A stretch of 64,000 nt of DNA. Origin: Ichthyocystis sparus. Its GTDB lineage: Bacteria > Pseudomonadota > Gammaproteobacteria > Burkholderiales > 2013Ark19i. Of this stretch, positions 9,095-18,166 are shown piece by piece; the stretch's first letter is position 1; the number at the start of each line of letters is the position of its first letter. The stretch is from assembly GCF_900078755.1 (NCBI RefSeq), contig NZ_FKIH01000001.1; one strand, given 5' to 3'. The translations under genes and the position numbers were made by a program. The notes beneath the pieces are model-generated. The model saw only the letters and a program-made list of their open reading frames with translations. It had not been told where the DNA came from and searched no databases.

Positions 9095-9598
9095 ATGGAT
9101 GCACAGACAGCTAAGAGTTCCTCTGGTAAAAAGCAGAAAAGTCCTGAGCCTAAGCAGGCGACTAGTAACAATTCTGGTAAATTGTCTGAGGGGGATGTTG
9201 TTTCTAAGGGCAAGGTTGATTCTTTAGAGGGGTCCAGAGATAGCAGCGATATACCGTCACTTGATTTGAACTTATCTAATGGCAGGGATCTGTTGTCTTC
9301 GTATACCACTTTTTTCAGTAATGGTGGTTTTTTTGTTAAAACTGACCAATCTTTTTCTTTGGGCGATGTTGTTAGGGTTTTTGTAAAAGTACCATCTGGC
9401 TCTACTGTTTATACGGTTTTATCAAGGGTAGTGTGGATTGTTCCACCAAATGCTGAGGATCGTCGTACTCAGGGAGTTGGGGTATCTTTAGATGATGATA
9501 GTGATCACGTTCTTGAATTGCGTGATAAGATAAACTCGTACTTGAGTGAGCATGCAGAAAAAGTTGAAAGGTACTCTGTTTTCCCTTTTCCTTCATAA
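9095..9598 (+). CDS. pilZ: PilZ-domain protein (type IV pilus PilZ-like)
   Basis: 167 residues. A charged, low-complexity N-terminus of about 60 residues precedes a PilZ fold (about 63-150). The pattern N-G-G-F-F-V-K-T, then S-L-G-D-V-V, then V-V-W-I-V-P-P, then R-x-Q-G-V-G-V matches Pseudomonas-type PilZ, which acts in type IV pilus biogenesis. Like that protein it lacks an obvious R-x-x-x-R c-di-GMP motif. Position directly after holB is the usual gammaproteobacterial arrangement and supports the call. The N-terminal extension is unusual. No pilus genes are visible in this window, so its present role is uncertain. Confidence 0.85.
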   Translation: MDAQTAKSSSGKKQKSPEPKQATSNNSGKLSEGDVVSKGKVDSLEGSRDSSDIPSLDLNLSNGRDLLSSYTTFFSNGGFFVKTDQSFSLGDVVRVFVKVPSGSTVYTVLSRVVWIVPPNAEDRRTQGVGVSLDDDSDHVLELRDKINSYLSEHAEKVERYSVFPFPS

Positions 9599-9605
9599 AG
9601 GTTTT

Positions 9606-9648
9606 CTCTTACATTCTGGTACGATTGGTACCGCAGGGTTTGTAAGAG
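9606..9648 (+). promoter_or_regulatory. Long hairpin sequestering the rnr Shine-Dalgarno
   Basis: CTCTTACA (9606-9613) pairs perfectly with TGTAAGAG (9641-9648). Inside, CTGGTAC (9616-9622) pairs with GTACC/AG (9628-9636) with a two-base bulge. The 3' arm contains most of the AAGAGGGG ribosome-binding sequence of rnr (start 9659). Translation of rnr may therefore depend on opening of this structure. Confidence 0.5.
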
Positions 9649-9658
9649 GGGTGTAATT

Positions 9659-11623
9659 TTGTCTATTAGCCCGATTGTATTTAGGGTTGTTGTTCGCCGA
9701 ATTCAGCAAGAGCGTGTGATTGTGGAAGGATTGGGCAGTCATCACGGGCGTTTCCTATTGGAAGGCGCAGAAATCGATCTTCTATGGCCTGGTGATGTTT
9801 GTTCTGTAGAAGAATGTTGCTCGAAGCCAGGATTTGTAAAATTCTTGGAGCGTGTTAACCCTGAACAAATCTGTATTTGTTGCTTTTATAAGCGCAGTAA
9901 GAAGTGGGTTGCTCTGCCAGAGGACAGAGATCTATCACATAGAGTTATAGATATAAGTGGTATAAAGCACCACGATATAAGTGAGAGGACGTGTGCTCAA
10001 GTACTAATTGACTCTTATGATGAAAACGATAAGCGCTACCGTTGTACTATCCTTTCATTGTTTGAAGACAATGGGTTATTGTCTCAAGCTATTGAAAGGA
10101 CCATTTCATTTTTTCAGTTACCAAGGTCATTTCCAGATTCCATAAATGCCGATATAGAACGGCTTAAACAATTTAGCGACCCAGTTAGCAAGAGACGGGA
10201 TCTCACAGAATATCACTTTGTTACTATTGATGGTGACGATGCTAAAGATTTTGATGACGCCGTTTTTGCAAAAAAAATAGATGGCGGTTTTCATTTGATT
10301 GTTGCTATAGCACATGTTTCATCATATGTGCCTTGGAACAGTGCTATTGATGAGGAAGCGTATGTAAGAGGTACTTCAATATACTTTCCTTCAGCTGTTA
10401 TTCCTATGCTTCCCACTGTGCTTTCAGAAGATTTATGTTCTTTGTTGCCCAATAAGGTACGTTTGGTTTTGTGCTGCGATATGATCATTAGTTCTGTAAC
10501 TAATAATCCAATAACATCATACGAAATCTACCCAGCTAAAATTAAGTCACGTCAACGGTTAAGCTATAATTCTGTCCAGGGTTATTGGGATGGCTGTGAA
10601 CATGATGTTATGCCTGAATTAACTGGAATGATAGATACTTTATTTGATGTTTTTACATTACTAAAGAAGAGATCTGATCAAAGGGGGATGATAAATTTCG
10701 ATGTTCCTAGTGCTTGTTTTGAGTATGACAATGATAAGGTATGTAATGTATATCACCACAGTAGATGCTCATCAGAAGAAATGATCGAGCAATGTATGCT
10801 AGCTGCAAATACTTGTGTAGCAAATTTTCTATCCTCAAATAATTTACCTGGATCTGTTTATAGAAATCACAGTGGTATTATGGATGATAGATTACCTTCT
10901 GTTAAAAGGCTACTATCGTTGTTTGGTATGAGCAGTTTTGTTACCAATTTGTCGACTTCTAAAGGTATGCAGGAGGTTTTGCTAGAGTTTTCCAGACGTT
11001 CTCTTTCATATTTACAATTATATGTTCTTTGCTCCATGCAGCATGCGGTATATGGAAATAAAAACGAGGGCCACTTTGGACTAGCTCTAAAAGAGTATAC
11101 TCATTTTACTTCTCCAATTCGCAGATACCCCGATTTACTAGTACATAGAGCAATAGACTCTTATTTATCGGGCAATGGTGAAGTTAAGTTTGATTTGTCA
11201 AATTATCTTGATCATTGCTCTGCTAGAGAAAGAGTGTCTGAAAATTCTTCTAGATATATTAACAGTTTTTTAAAATGCTGTTTTATGATTTCTTGTCTAG
11301 GAGAAAATTTTTCTGGGATGATTTCTTCGGTTTCTGATTTAGGACTATTTGTTTTGTTAGATAAGTATCCGGTAGAAGGGTTAGTTCACATTTCTAAATT
11401 GGGCAGGGATTATTTTATTTTTGATTCCGAGAGATTTTCTTTAATTGGTAAATCTAGTGGGATAAGGTTTCGCCTAGGAGATCGTGTTAACGTGGAATTA
11501 AAAGATGTCGATCTTAGTACTAGAAGGATATATTTTTACTTGATTGATAGAGGTAAATCAAAGCCTAAGAACAACTCTGGTAAGCAAAGATATTCTATGA
11601 GTGGCAGTGATAGAGCAAGATAG
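9659..11623 (+). CDS. rnr: Ribonuclease R (shortened)
   Basis: 3'-5' exoribonuclease of the RNB family that degrades structured RNA. The catalytic signature T-I-D-G-D-D-A-K-D-F-D-D-A-V is at about 189-202, and H-F-T-S-P-I-R-R-Y-P-D at about 483-493. An S1 domain fills the last 120 residues, and the C-terminus is basic. The start is TTG at 9659 with AAGAGGGG upstream. At 654 residues it is much shorter than E. coli RNase R (about 810). The N-terminal helix-turn-helix and most of the long Lys-rich tail are missing. RNase II is the alternative, but the catalytic and S1 signatures fit RNase R better. Confidence 0.92.
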   Translation: MSISPIVFRVVVRRIQQERVIVEGLGSHHGRFLLEGAEIDLLWPGDVCSVEECCSKPGFVKFLERVNPEQICICCFYKRSKKWVALPEDRDLSHRVIDISGIKHHDISERTCAQVLIDSYDENDKRYRCTILSLFEDNGLLSQAIERTISFFQLPRSFPDSINADIERLKQFSDPVSKRRDLTEYHFVTIDGDDAKDFDDAVFAKKIDGGFHLIVAIAHVSSYVPWNSAIDEEAYVRGTSIYFPSAVIPMLPTVLSEDLCSLLPNKVRLVLCCDMIISSVTNNPITSYEIYPAKIKSRQRLSYNSVQGYWDGCEHDVMPELTGMIDTLFDVFTLLKKRSDQRGMINFDVPSACFEYDNDKVCNVYHHSRCSSEEMIEQCMLAANTCVANFLSSNNLPGSVYRNHSGIMDDRLPSVKRLLSLFGMSSFVTNLSTSKGMQEVLLEFSRRSLSYLQLYVLCSMQHAVYGNKNEGHFGLALKEYTHFTSPIRRYPDLLVHRAIDSYLSGNGEVKFDLSNYLDHCSARERVSENSSRYINSFLKCCFMISCLGENFSGMISSVSDLGLFVLLDKYPVEGLVHISKLGRDYFIFDSERFSLIGKSSGIRFRLGDRVNVELKDVDLSTRRIYFYLIDRGKSKPKNNSGKQRYSMSGSDRAR

Positions 11624-11713
11624 ATAGTTATAACATGATCAATTAGGTAAATAGTGTAGTGGGAATATCTGTAATCTTGTGCGTAAGAAGTAGATAAAAT
11701 AGATTTTTCCTTT

Positions 11714-11738
11714 GGGCTACAAAATGTTTTTGTAGCCC
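11714..11738 (+). terminator. Strong hairpin downstream of rnr
   Basis: GGGCTACAAAA (11714-11724) and TTTTGTAGCCC (11728-11738) form a perfect 11-bp stem with a three-base loop, about 90 bases after rnr. There is no U-tract on either strand, so it is not a textbook intrinsic terminator. It could be a terminator, a protein-binding inverted repeat or an RNA stabiliser. Confidence 0.45.
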
Positions 11739-13073
11739 CTAAATCTACGTCAATTGCCACATGTTCTTAGGCCTACGCCAGTTATATAGCATTTATTGGC
11801 ATCCACTTTTTTTGTTAAAAGTACAGTAAAGTAAATAATGAAGCGCCTTACAATATAGAGTAACACTTTATTTTATGGATAAAATTAGTGCTCCTGACTA
11901 TAACTTTTTGCCATTACTTGTAGTAAGATTTTTTATTTAATGTGTAATCACACAGTAAGTATTGTGTTTATACTCATAGTCATTCATTCTATTTTTTTGC
12001 TCACATATTACTAAAAGCAATGGTTAGTTTTAGTGTCTATCATAGTTATAGTTATTTTTGATATGGTACTGCCAATGTAAGTAAGTGATGCTGCCATATC
12101 AATTATATATTGGGAATAGCTTGCTGATTAGCATATGTTGACATTGTTGTTAAGAAGAGTTTTTATTTCCAAATTCAAAGAGATAAATTATCCGAAACTA
12201 GAATTCCAACATCGCAGCTATAGCACCTGTGGTTACCGATTTATTGGGGTAATACTATTTTAATTTAGTAGTGCATGTTTGTCTCTACATAACGATGTTG
12301 TGTAGTAGTATCTGTTGTTATGTGCTCATTTATCTTTATCACTACATCAGTGTTTCTTAGGTTCCTAATATATTAAGATTAAAGGGGGTGATTTTAAAAT
12401 TAATGCTAGATTGTGAGCTTATCTGCAGTGTCTAGATAATGAAGGTATATGTGAGAAAGAAGGGCGGTAATATTTTGAATTATTGTGATTTATTTGTTGT
12501 TGATATTAATATTAATTGTTGATCAAGATTTGTATCTTTATGCAACTTCAAACCGTAATTTTTCATAGATGATCCTTGATATTAGGTACATTATCAACCG
12601 TCTGGCTTGTCTAAATGTAGATTTGTTGATTATCGACAGTGGAAGATAACTATAATAACTACAGTCAATGCTACAACGTGCCCGTGTGTCTGGTTATTGT
12701 ATCGGTTGGTTAAATAATTTTGTGTTTGGTGTATTGCATATGTGTGTTTTGTGCATGTAATTGTTTGCTATTCCTATATTTTGTATTTTTGTTTTTTCGG
12801 CGGATCGGTGTGCGTGTAATGTTATTTGATGCGATGGCGTGGATAGGTTTGGGTGTGCTATTTGCTGCGTTTGCGCCTTCTGCCTGCGTTGTTACGAGGG
12901 AGCGACAGCACAGAGCGGTCTTTCGTTTGCTCTGAGAGAGTTTCTATTTTAGGTAAGTGTCGTGTGTGTTCGCCAGTTCGCGCCCATACTGTAGTTTGTA
13001 GGTGTTAACAGATTGTACGCAAAAATATACAAAAATTAATTATAAATATCACATAATAAGTATGGGGTTGGGT
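11739..13073. other. Gene-free stretch before the array
   Basis: About 1.3 kb of AT-rich sequence with no gene that I can support on either strand and no tRNA-like clover. The last 350 bases become T/G-rich in the same manner as the sequence before other array genes, so they probably hold the promoter region of the first array gene. Confidence 0.5.
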
Positions 13074-16000
13074 ATGAAGCCTGTAACTGGAACTGGAACT
13101 GGAACTGGAACTGAGGCTGGTGCTGACGTTGGTGGGGAAGGTAGTGTTGGTCAGAGAGGTGGTTTGCAGCAGGTTCAGGTTTCTTCCGCTGGTGTGTTGA
13201 GTGGCACCACCACTACTGCTGTTACTACCTTAACTACCACTGCTGCTGCTGCTACCTTAGCCACCACTGCTACTACTACCTTAGCCACCACTGCTACTAT
13301 TGCCCTAACCGCTACCGTTGTTGCCCCTGCTACTACTGCTTCTACTTCTGTGGGTAAGGGTAGGAGTAGTAGAGGAGGAGGTAAGGGTAAGGGTAAGGGT
13401 CCTGCCCCCAAGGGTTCTGTTACCCCTAGCAGCGCTTTTGTTATTGCTCCAAAAGCTCCAGCTCCAGTATCAACCGGAACTCAATATGTTGGTATCGCTT
13501 CTTTTGATACTGTTGATTGCTGTGGTTTTGCGGTTCATAAGGAGAGTGTATTAGCAGTAAGTGCTCTGGAGCGTGGGTTCTTAAGTTCTGTTGGATGTAA
13601 TGCTGCTCAAGGTTTTGGACGGGGTATTAGATCCTATTTTTCTGTACATGGCAGGGTTCAAGAAGAAGAGCTTCGTGTTCTACGTGATGAATTGTTTGCT
13701 GATGCTTCAAGGGATGCGCTTGCTTTTCTCGAAAAAGTATTTCTTTTAAGAGTTGGTAAGGTTCTTGCTGTTTCTATGCACTTATCTAATGGGGAGAGAA
13801 AATTACTTAACTCTGAAGAGGTTGAATGTATTAAGAGATCGTTGAGTGTTAGTTTAATGCTTAGAGCTAATGAGATTTTGACAAAAGTATGGAGTGAGGG
13901 GATCTCTCATATTTCTCCGGATAGTGTTTATCCTCAAGAACGTGTTGAACCTTTGCCCACGTCATCTCAAGAACGTGTTGAACCTTTGCCTACGTCATCT
14001 TTGGCTCATTGTCATCAGGGCGAATCATCTCCTAGTTGCGTTGATTTTATGGGACATGAGATGCCTTCTGAGACTGCTAAAATGATTAAATCTCTTCTTT
14101 CTGAAGTTCGTTCACTGACTAAGCGTATTTTTGCGATTCTTGTAGAAAAGCAGATTAGCACTATTATGTCTTGTCTCTCGCCAGTTCAACGATATATTTG
14201 GTGCATAACTAATAGGCAATTGTATGAAACACATGTTTTGACCAGGGGTGTTTCTGGGTATATTTCTGACATCCGTCCTCGTTTTATCGATCCTCTTTCT
14301 AGTGTTATGGTATTGAGTCCTTCTGGTGGTGCCCTAGTGCCACTGATGGGGCTTGAATTAAGAGATTTTTTAGTACGAGTAGATAGAGCTGTTAGGGAGT
14401 GTATGTTAGATTCTTTCGCATTTGAGTGGGCTGTTTCTAACATAAGTGTTTTTACTGACTTAGAGGATCAATCGGGGTCATTACTTGTCCATAATCTTAG
14501 AGGGGAAGATTTTGTTAATGCCCATAATGTCGCTGGGGTTCCTGGGTTGGCGACTTCATCCACTAAAGCTCTTATCGGAAAGAAAGTAGTTCCGGAAAAT
14601 GAGTCGTCTCAAATGAAATCTGTGGCAGTTCAGACTGAGGGAGTGTTAGGGGTAGCTCCAATTGTTAGGATTGTGCAAGCATCTGTTGTGTCATCGTCTG
14701 CTACTAGATCTGCTGTTAGTGCTGTTGCTGGGGACCCGGATGAGTCTTCTCCTGCTGCTGGTGTTTCTACTGCAAGAGTTTCTCCTGTGCCAGGAACTTC
14801 GGGGGATTTATCTGGTTCGTGTTCACGGTTAGTGCCGCTTTCTCTTGATTTAGGTTCCCCTGTTACGGATGAAGTAACTCATGCTGGTGTATCTGCTGCT
14901 GGTGTTGTTCTTGCTTCCATGGAGGAAGGTGATGAAGATACTTTATCTGCATCTTCACCTTTATCTGATGCGGTAGAGGTATCACCAGTTGCCTTAGCGC
15001 AAACCGAAGAATTGGTTGTTGTTGCTTCGCCGCCACTTTCCGTAGATTTAGGTTCATCTGTTACGGATGGAGTAACTCGTGCTGGTGCTATTTTTGCGTC
15101 CATGGAGGGAGGTGATGAAGATACTTTATCTGCACCTTCACCTTTATCTGATAAGGTAGAGGTAGCATCAGTTGTCTTAGCGCAAACCGAAGAATTGGTT
15201 GTTGTTGCTTCGCCGTCACTTTCTGTAGATTTAGGTTCATCTGTTACGGATGAGGTAACTCATGCTGGTGCTATTTTTGCGTCCATGGAGGGAGGTGATG
15301 AAGATACTTTATCTGCACCTTCACTTTTATCTGATGAGGTAGGGGTAGCATCAGTTGCCTTAGCGCAAACCGAAGAATTGGTTGTTGTTGCTTCGCCGTC
15401 ACTTTCTGTAGAAGGGTATGAGACACCTGAGAGGGTTGCTACTTCCGCATCGATGGGTCCTGGAGTAGGTGGAGATTCTTCAGGTTTAATGGCAGGGTAT
15501 TTTTTACCCATACGTTCTCCTGGCTCTGCATCTTCACCTCCATTTTCATCCTCAGCTTCACCCGCACCTACATCTTCGCCTTCGCCATCCTCAACTCTAT
15601 CTTTATCTTCAACTCTATCTGGATCAGGATTCAGTGCCGATCTTTCCTCTCGTGCAGTGTCACCTGTATTGAGTATGGAAGTTGGATTAGCTACGGAAGG
15701 TACTGTTTCTGCGGAAGGTGTTGTTTCTGAGTTGGAAGTTTTAGTAGGTGAGGCATCATCCCCTGTGCCTTCACCTGAACAGCTAGTGATGACCACTGTA
15801 CCTTCTTCCGTTTCTGTTTTTGCTGAAGTTAAAGGACCATCTACGTCAGCTGGTAGTGGCTATTTTGCTGCACCCAAAAAATCATACATGAGTAGACATG
15901 TTTCTGAATTATCCTCTTCGCCTACTAGTGGTAGTGCTGTTGCTGGACCTTCTTCTTCTGCGTCTGTGGGTGTTGTTAGTGGTGGTGTGACTGCTACTGG

Positions 16001-16157
16001 CGGTACTACTGCTGATGAGGAGGGGGGGGATGTAGGAGAGAGATTGGCAGCAATACTGAATCGAGGTTTGCCACCGACACCGCCACCTCCTGAAACACAG
16101 CAAGGTGCTCCAGGTGGTAAAAGAGGAAGAGGAAGGAAGAGAAAAAGGAGAAGTTAA
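13074..16157 (+). CDS. Array protein 1 (1027 aa), two-module form A-B
   Basis: First member of the unknown family. I set the start at ATG 13074 because M-K-P-V-T-G aligns with M-N-P-V-T-G of the others; the frame is open to GTG 13002. Order: four Thr-Gly pairs, a Thr/Ala-rich stretch, G-K-G-R-S-S-R-G-G basic box, module A (about 148-279), module B (about 323-496), a Ser/Val/acidic region with 61-residue repeats, then the tail with N-R-G-L-P-P-T-P-P-P-P and the final R-K-R-K-R-R-S. Instead of the Ala/Arg repeats, A and B are joined by a short linker with two copies of Q-E-R-V-E-P-L-P-T-S-S. There is no module C. It lacks a signal peptide and membrane segments. Function unknown; a secreted host-directed protein is my inference. 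Confidence 0.85.
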   Translation: MKPVTGTGTGTGTEAGADVGGEGSVGQRGGLQQVQVSSAGVLSGTTTTAVTTLTTTAAAATLATTATTTLATTATIALTATVVAPATTASTSVGKGRSSRGGGKGKGKGPAPKGSVTPSSAFVIAPKAPAPVSTGTQYVGIASFDTVDCCGFAVHKESVLAVSALERGFLSSVGCNAAQGFGRGIRSYFSVHGRVQEEELRVLRDELFADASRDALAFLEKVFLLRVGKVLAVSMHLSNGERKLLNSEEVECIKRSLSVSLMLRANEILTKVWSEGISHISPDSVYPQERVEPLPTSSQERVEPLPTSSLAHCHQGESSPSCVDFMGHEMPSETAKMIKSLLSEVRSLTKRIFAILVEKQISTIMSCLSPVQRYIWCITNRQLYETHVLTRGVSGYISDIRPRFIDPLSSVMVLSPSGGALVPLMGLELRDFLVRVDRAVRECMLDSFAFEWAVSNISVFTDLEDQSGSLLVHNLRGEDFVNAHNVAGVPGLATSSTKALIGKKVVPENESSQMKSVAVQTEGVLGVAPIVRIVQASVVSSSATRSAVSAVAGDPDESSPAAGVSTARVSPVPGTSGDLSGSCSRLVPLSLDLGSPVTDEVTHAGVSAAGVVLASMEEGDEDTLSASSPLSDAVEVSPVALAQTEELVVVASPPLSVDLGSSVTDGVTRAGAIFASMEGGDEDTLSAPSPLSDKVEVASVVLAQTEELVVVASPSLSVDLGSSVTDEVTHAGAIFASMEGGDEDTLSAPSLLSDEVGVASVALAQTEELVVVASPSLSVEGYETPERVATSASMGPGVGGDSSGLMAGYFLPIRSPGSASSPPFSSSASPAPTSSPSPSSTLSLSSTLSGSGFSADLSSRAVSPVLSMEVGLATEGTVSAEGVVSELEVLVGEASSPVPSPEQLVMTTVPSSVSVFAEVKGPSTSAGSGYFAAPKKSYMSRHVSELSSSPTSGSAVAGPSSSASVGVVSGGVTATGGTTADEEGGDVGERLAAILNRGLPPTPPPPETQQGAPGGKRGRGRKRKRRS
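14847..15410 (+). repeat. Three tandem repeats (198, 183, 183 bp) inside array gene 1
   Basis: Units begin at GAT 14847, 15045 and 15228. Each encodes D-L-G-S-x-V-T-D, then A-S-M-E-x-G-D-E-D-T-L-S-A, then A-Q-T-E-E-L-V-V-V-A-S-P. Units two and three are nearly identical at DNA level, so the duplication is recent. The length is a multiple of three and keeps the frame. Confidence 0.9.
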
Positions 16158-18166
16158 GTGGTGAGTGTAATGAAAGGGTGTTTGTGTTCCTATATTGTGT
16201 TACACGAGAGTCTTTAGGTGACCTTATAAGGTCTTTACGATGTGTGTTGCGCTACGATTGAAGGTTTTGCTTGATGATTAGTATTCTCGTTTAGTTTACG
16301 TAGGTTCTGTATCTTGCTTAGTATTATTTTTGGTGGTTGCACTGCTTTTTCATTTTTTAAGTATGTTACGTGTTTTTTATATCTATGACTTTTTTGTTTT
16401 TGTGGTAGTTTTTTAGAAAATATTGAAATATAATTAATTATTAAATCAACATTAAGCTAACAATAAGATCTGAATGTGATGGCTTGTGTTGTTTTGTGTC
16501 ATGCTAGATTTTGTAATTTTTGTTCCGTTGTGAGTTGATAGCGGTGATTTTGGATTTTGCTAACAAAGGTTTTTAGATTTAGATAAATGTTATTGGTATT
16601 TTTTTGGTAATTTCTGCAATCAATGAAGTAGATAATAGTTTGTATCAATGATTGCGAGTACCAATCAAATAATTGTATATCTTGCGTATGTAGTAAGTAC
16701 AACAAAATTATATGTATATTTACTGAAAAGGTTATACATGTATCGTATTATTAATCTCTGTCAAAACAATATTATCTATAACGTTAAATTGTATGTTATT
16801 TATTAAATGACCTACTTTATGTAATATATTGATATATGAATTTTGTACTTTGTTTGAATATTTGGTACTTTTATATCCACAATGTTTAATGCACGTTGCG
16901 GTATTTTTTGGTGAGTTATTGTGGCATGATTAGCATTGTTTATTCAATTTGTTCTTTGAATTGACATTAGGTGTTTAGATAATGATGTAAGTACTGCTAT
17001 TAGCCAAATTGAAGATAGATGTTTGGGGTTTAGATTAGTTAAGAACTAAGAATATTAATGAAGTCGTATATACTTAATTCTGGCACAGTAAGGTTGTTCC
17101 TTTAGTTGAGCTTATGTATTCTAATAACAGTTTAATGCTAATGATAATATTTCAAGTGGTAAAGGCTTGTTACTGTTATTGATAGTCATGTGTTTTTATC
17201 TTAACAATTACTTTATTTACTAACGTATGTTGTTGATAAAAGAATCTCTACCGTAGTTTCTTCAGGCTTTTAAGAGATAATTATTTTGTGCGTAAATCAT
17301 GCTTATTTTTAATTATTCATATTTTTTGTTTTCTAGAGAACAACATGTGCCTCTAGTGTTTGCTTTGGTTAATTTACGATTACATTATAAGGTTAAAAAT
17401 GTAGATAACATTGATATTTGTATTTTTGACAAAAGTTTTTCTATGGATTGCATAACTCTCAGTTGAAAGTAATGAGTGGTTGATGTAGCGGCACCATCTA
17501 TACTTTAGAGGCTAGAGGACAAAGATTCTTTATTTACAATTTGTTTTGGATACTTATGTTACGGTCAATGGTGATAAGATGGATGATATAGCTAAGAGTA
17601 GCGGTGCGGTGAAAACTGTAGGTTTATTTTGTTTTGTATTCTGCTTATAGCTGTAAGGCAGCAAGTTCCACCATTTTAGGTGATAATAGCCTTCTAATAA
17701 TTTTAATTTTATTACACATAGTATGTGTGGTTTATTTTTTGTTAGTATTTCCATTAATTGTTCTATAAGTTCGTATCCTACACGACTGTAGATTGTTGTT
17801 TTTTTAACGGATAATTTTCATCATACGGTACATCATTATCCGCTTATGCTGGTGGTGGGTGGGTTGTGCTCGTGGGTTTTTGGCTTTATTGAATATTTGT
17901 TCAGTATTTATTGATTGATGTGCGGTTTGTTTGCGTTATTTATTCGTTATTGTTTGTGAATTTTTTTGTAGTAATAACATGTGCAGTGGTACACATGTAT
18001 GTGTTGTGTTGCCCATGGATTTTATGCTTCTGTGCTGTTACTAGTCTGGGATATTGCTCCGTACTCTGGGTGTGTTTTTTGGTTGTAGATAGTTTCTATT
18101 AGGTAGTGGTAATGTTGCTGTTAGGTGGTGGGAACATTAACAGTCAATTTAAGCAAGAGGTTAGGT
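16158..18166. other. Two-kilobase gene-poor spacer between array copies 1 and 2
   Basis: No coding region can be supported. Short open frames at 16499-16705 and 17554-17754 on the minus strand have no ribosome-binding site worth noting and AT-rich random composition. It is three to four times longer than the spacers further right and shows little similarity to them. Confidence 0.45.

Noticed and set aside
11739..13073. tRNA or other structured RNA gene in the gene-free stretches
   Set aside because: No T-loop consensus or clover-like pairing was found by eye here or in 16158-18166 and 20852-22288.
16030..16100. WH2-type actin-binding motif in R-L-A-A-I-L-N-R-G-L
   Set aside because: The helix resembles WH2, but the following L-K-K-V-type element is absent and replaced by prolines.
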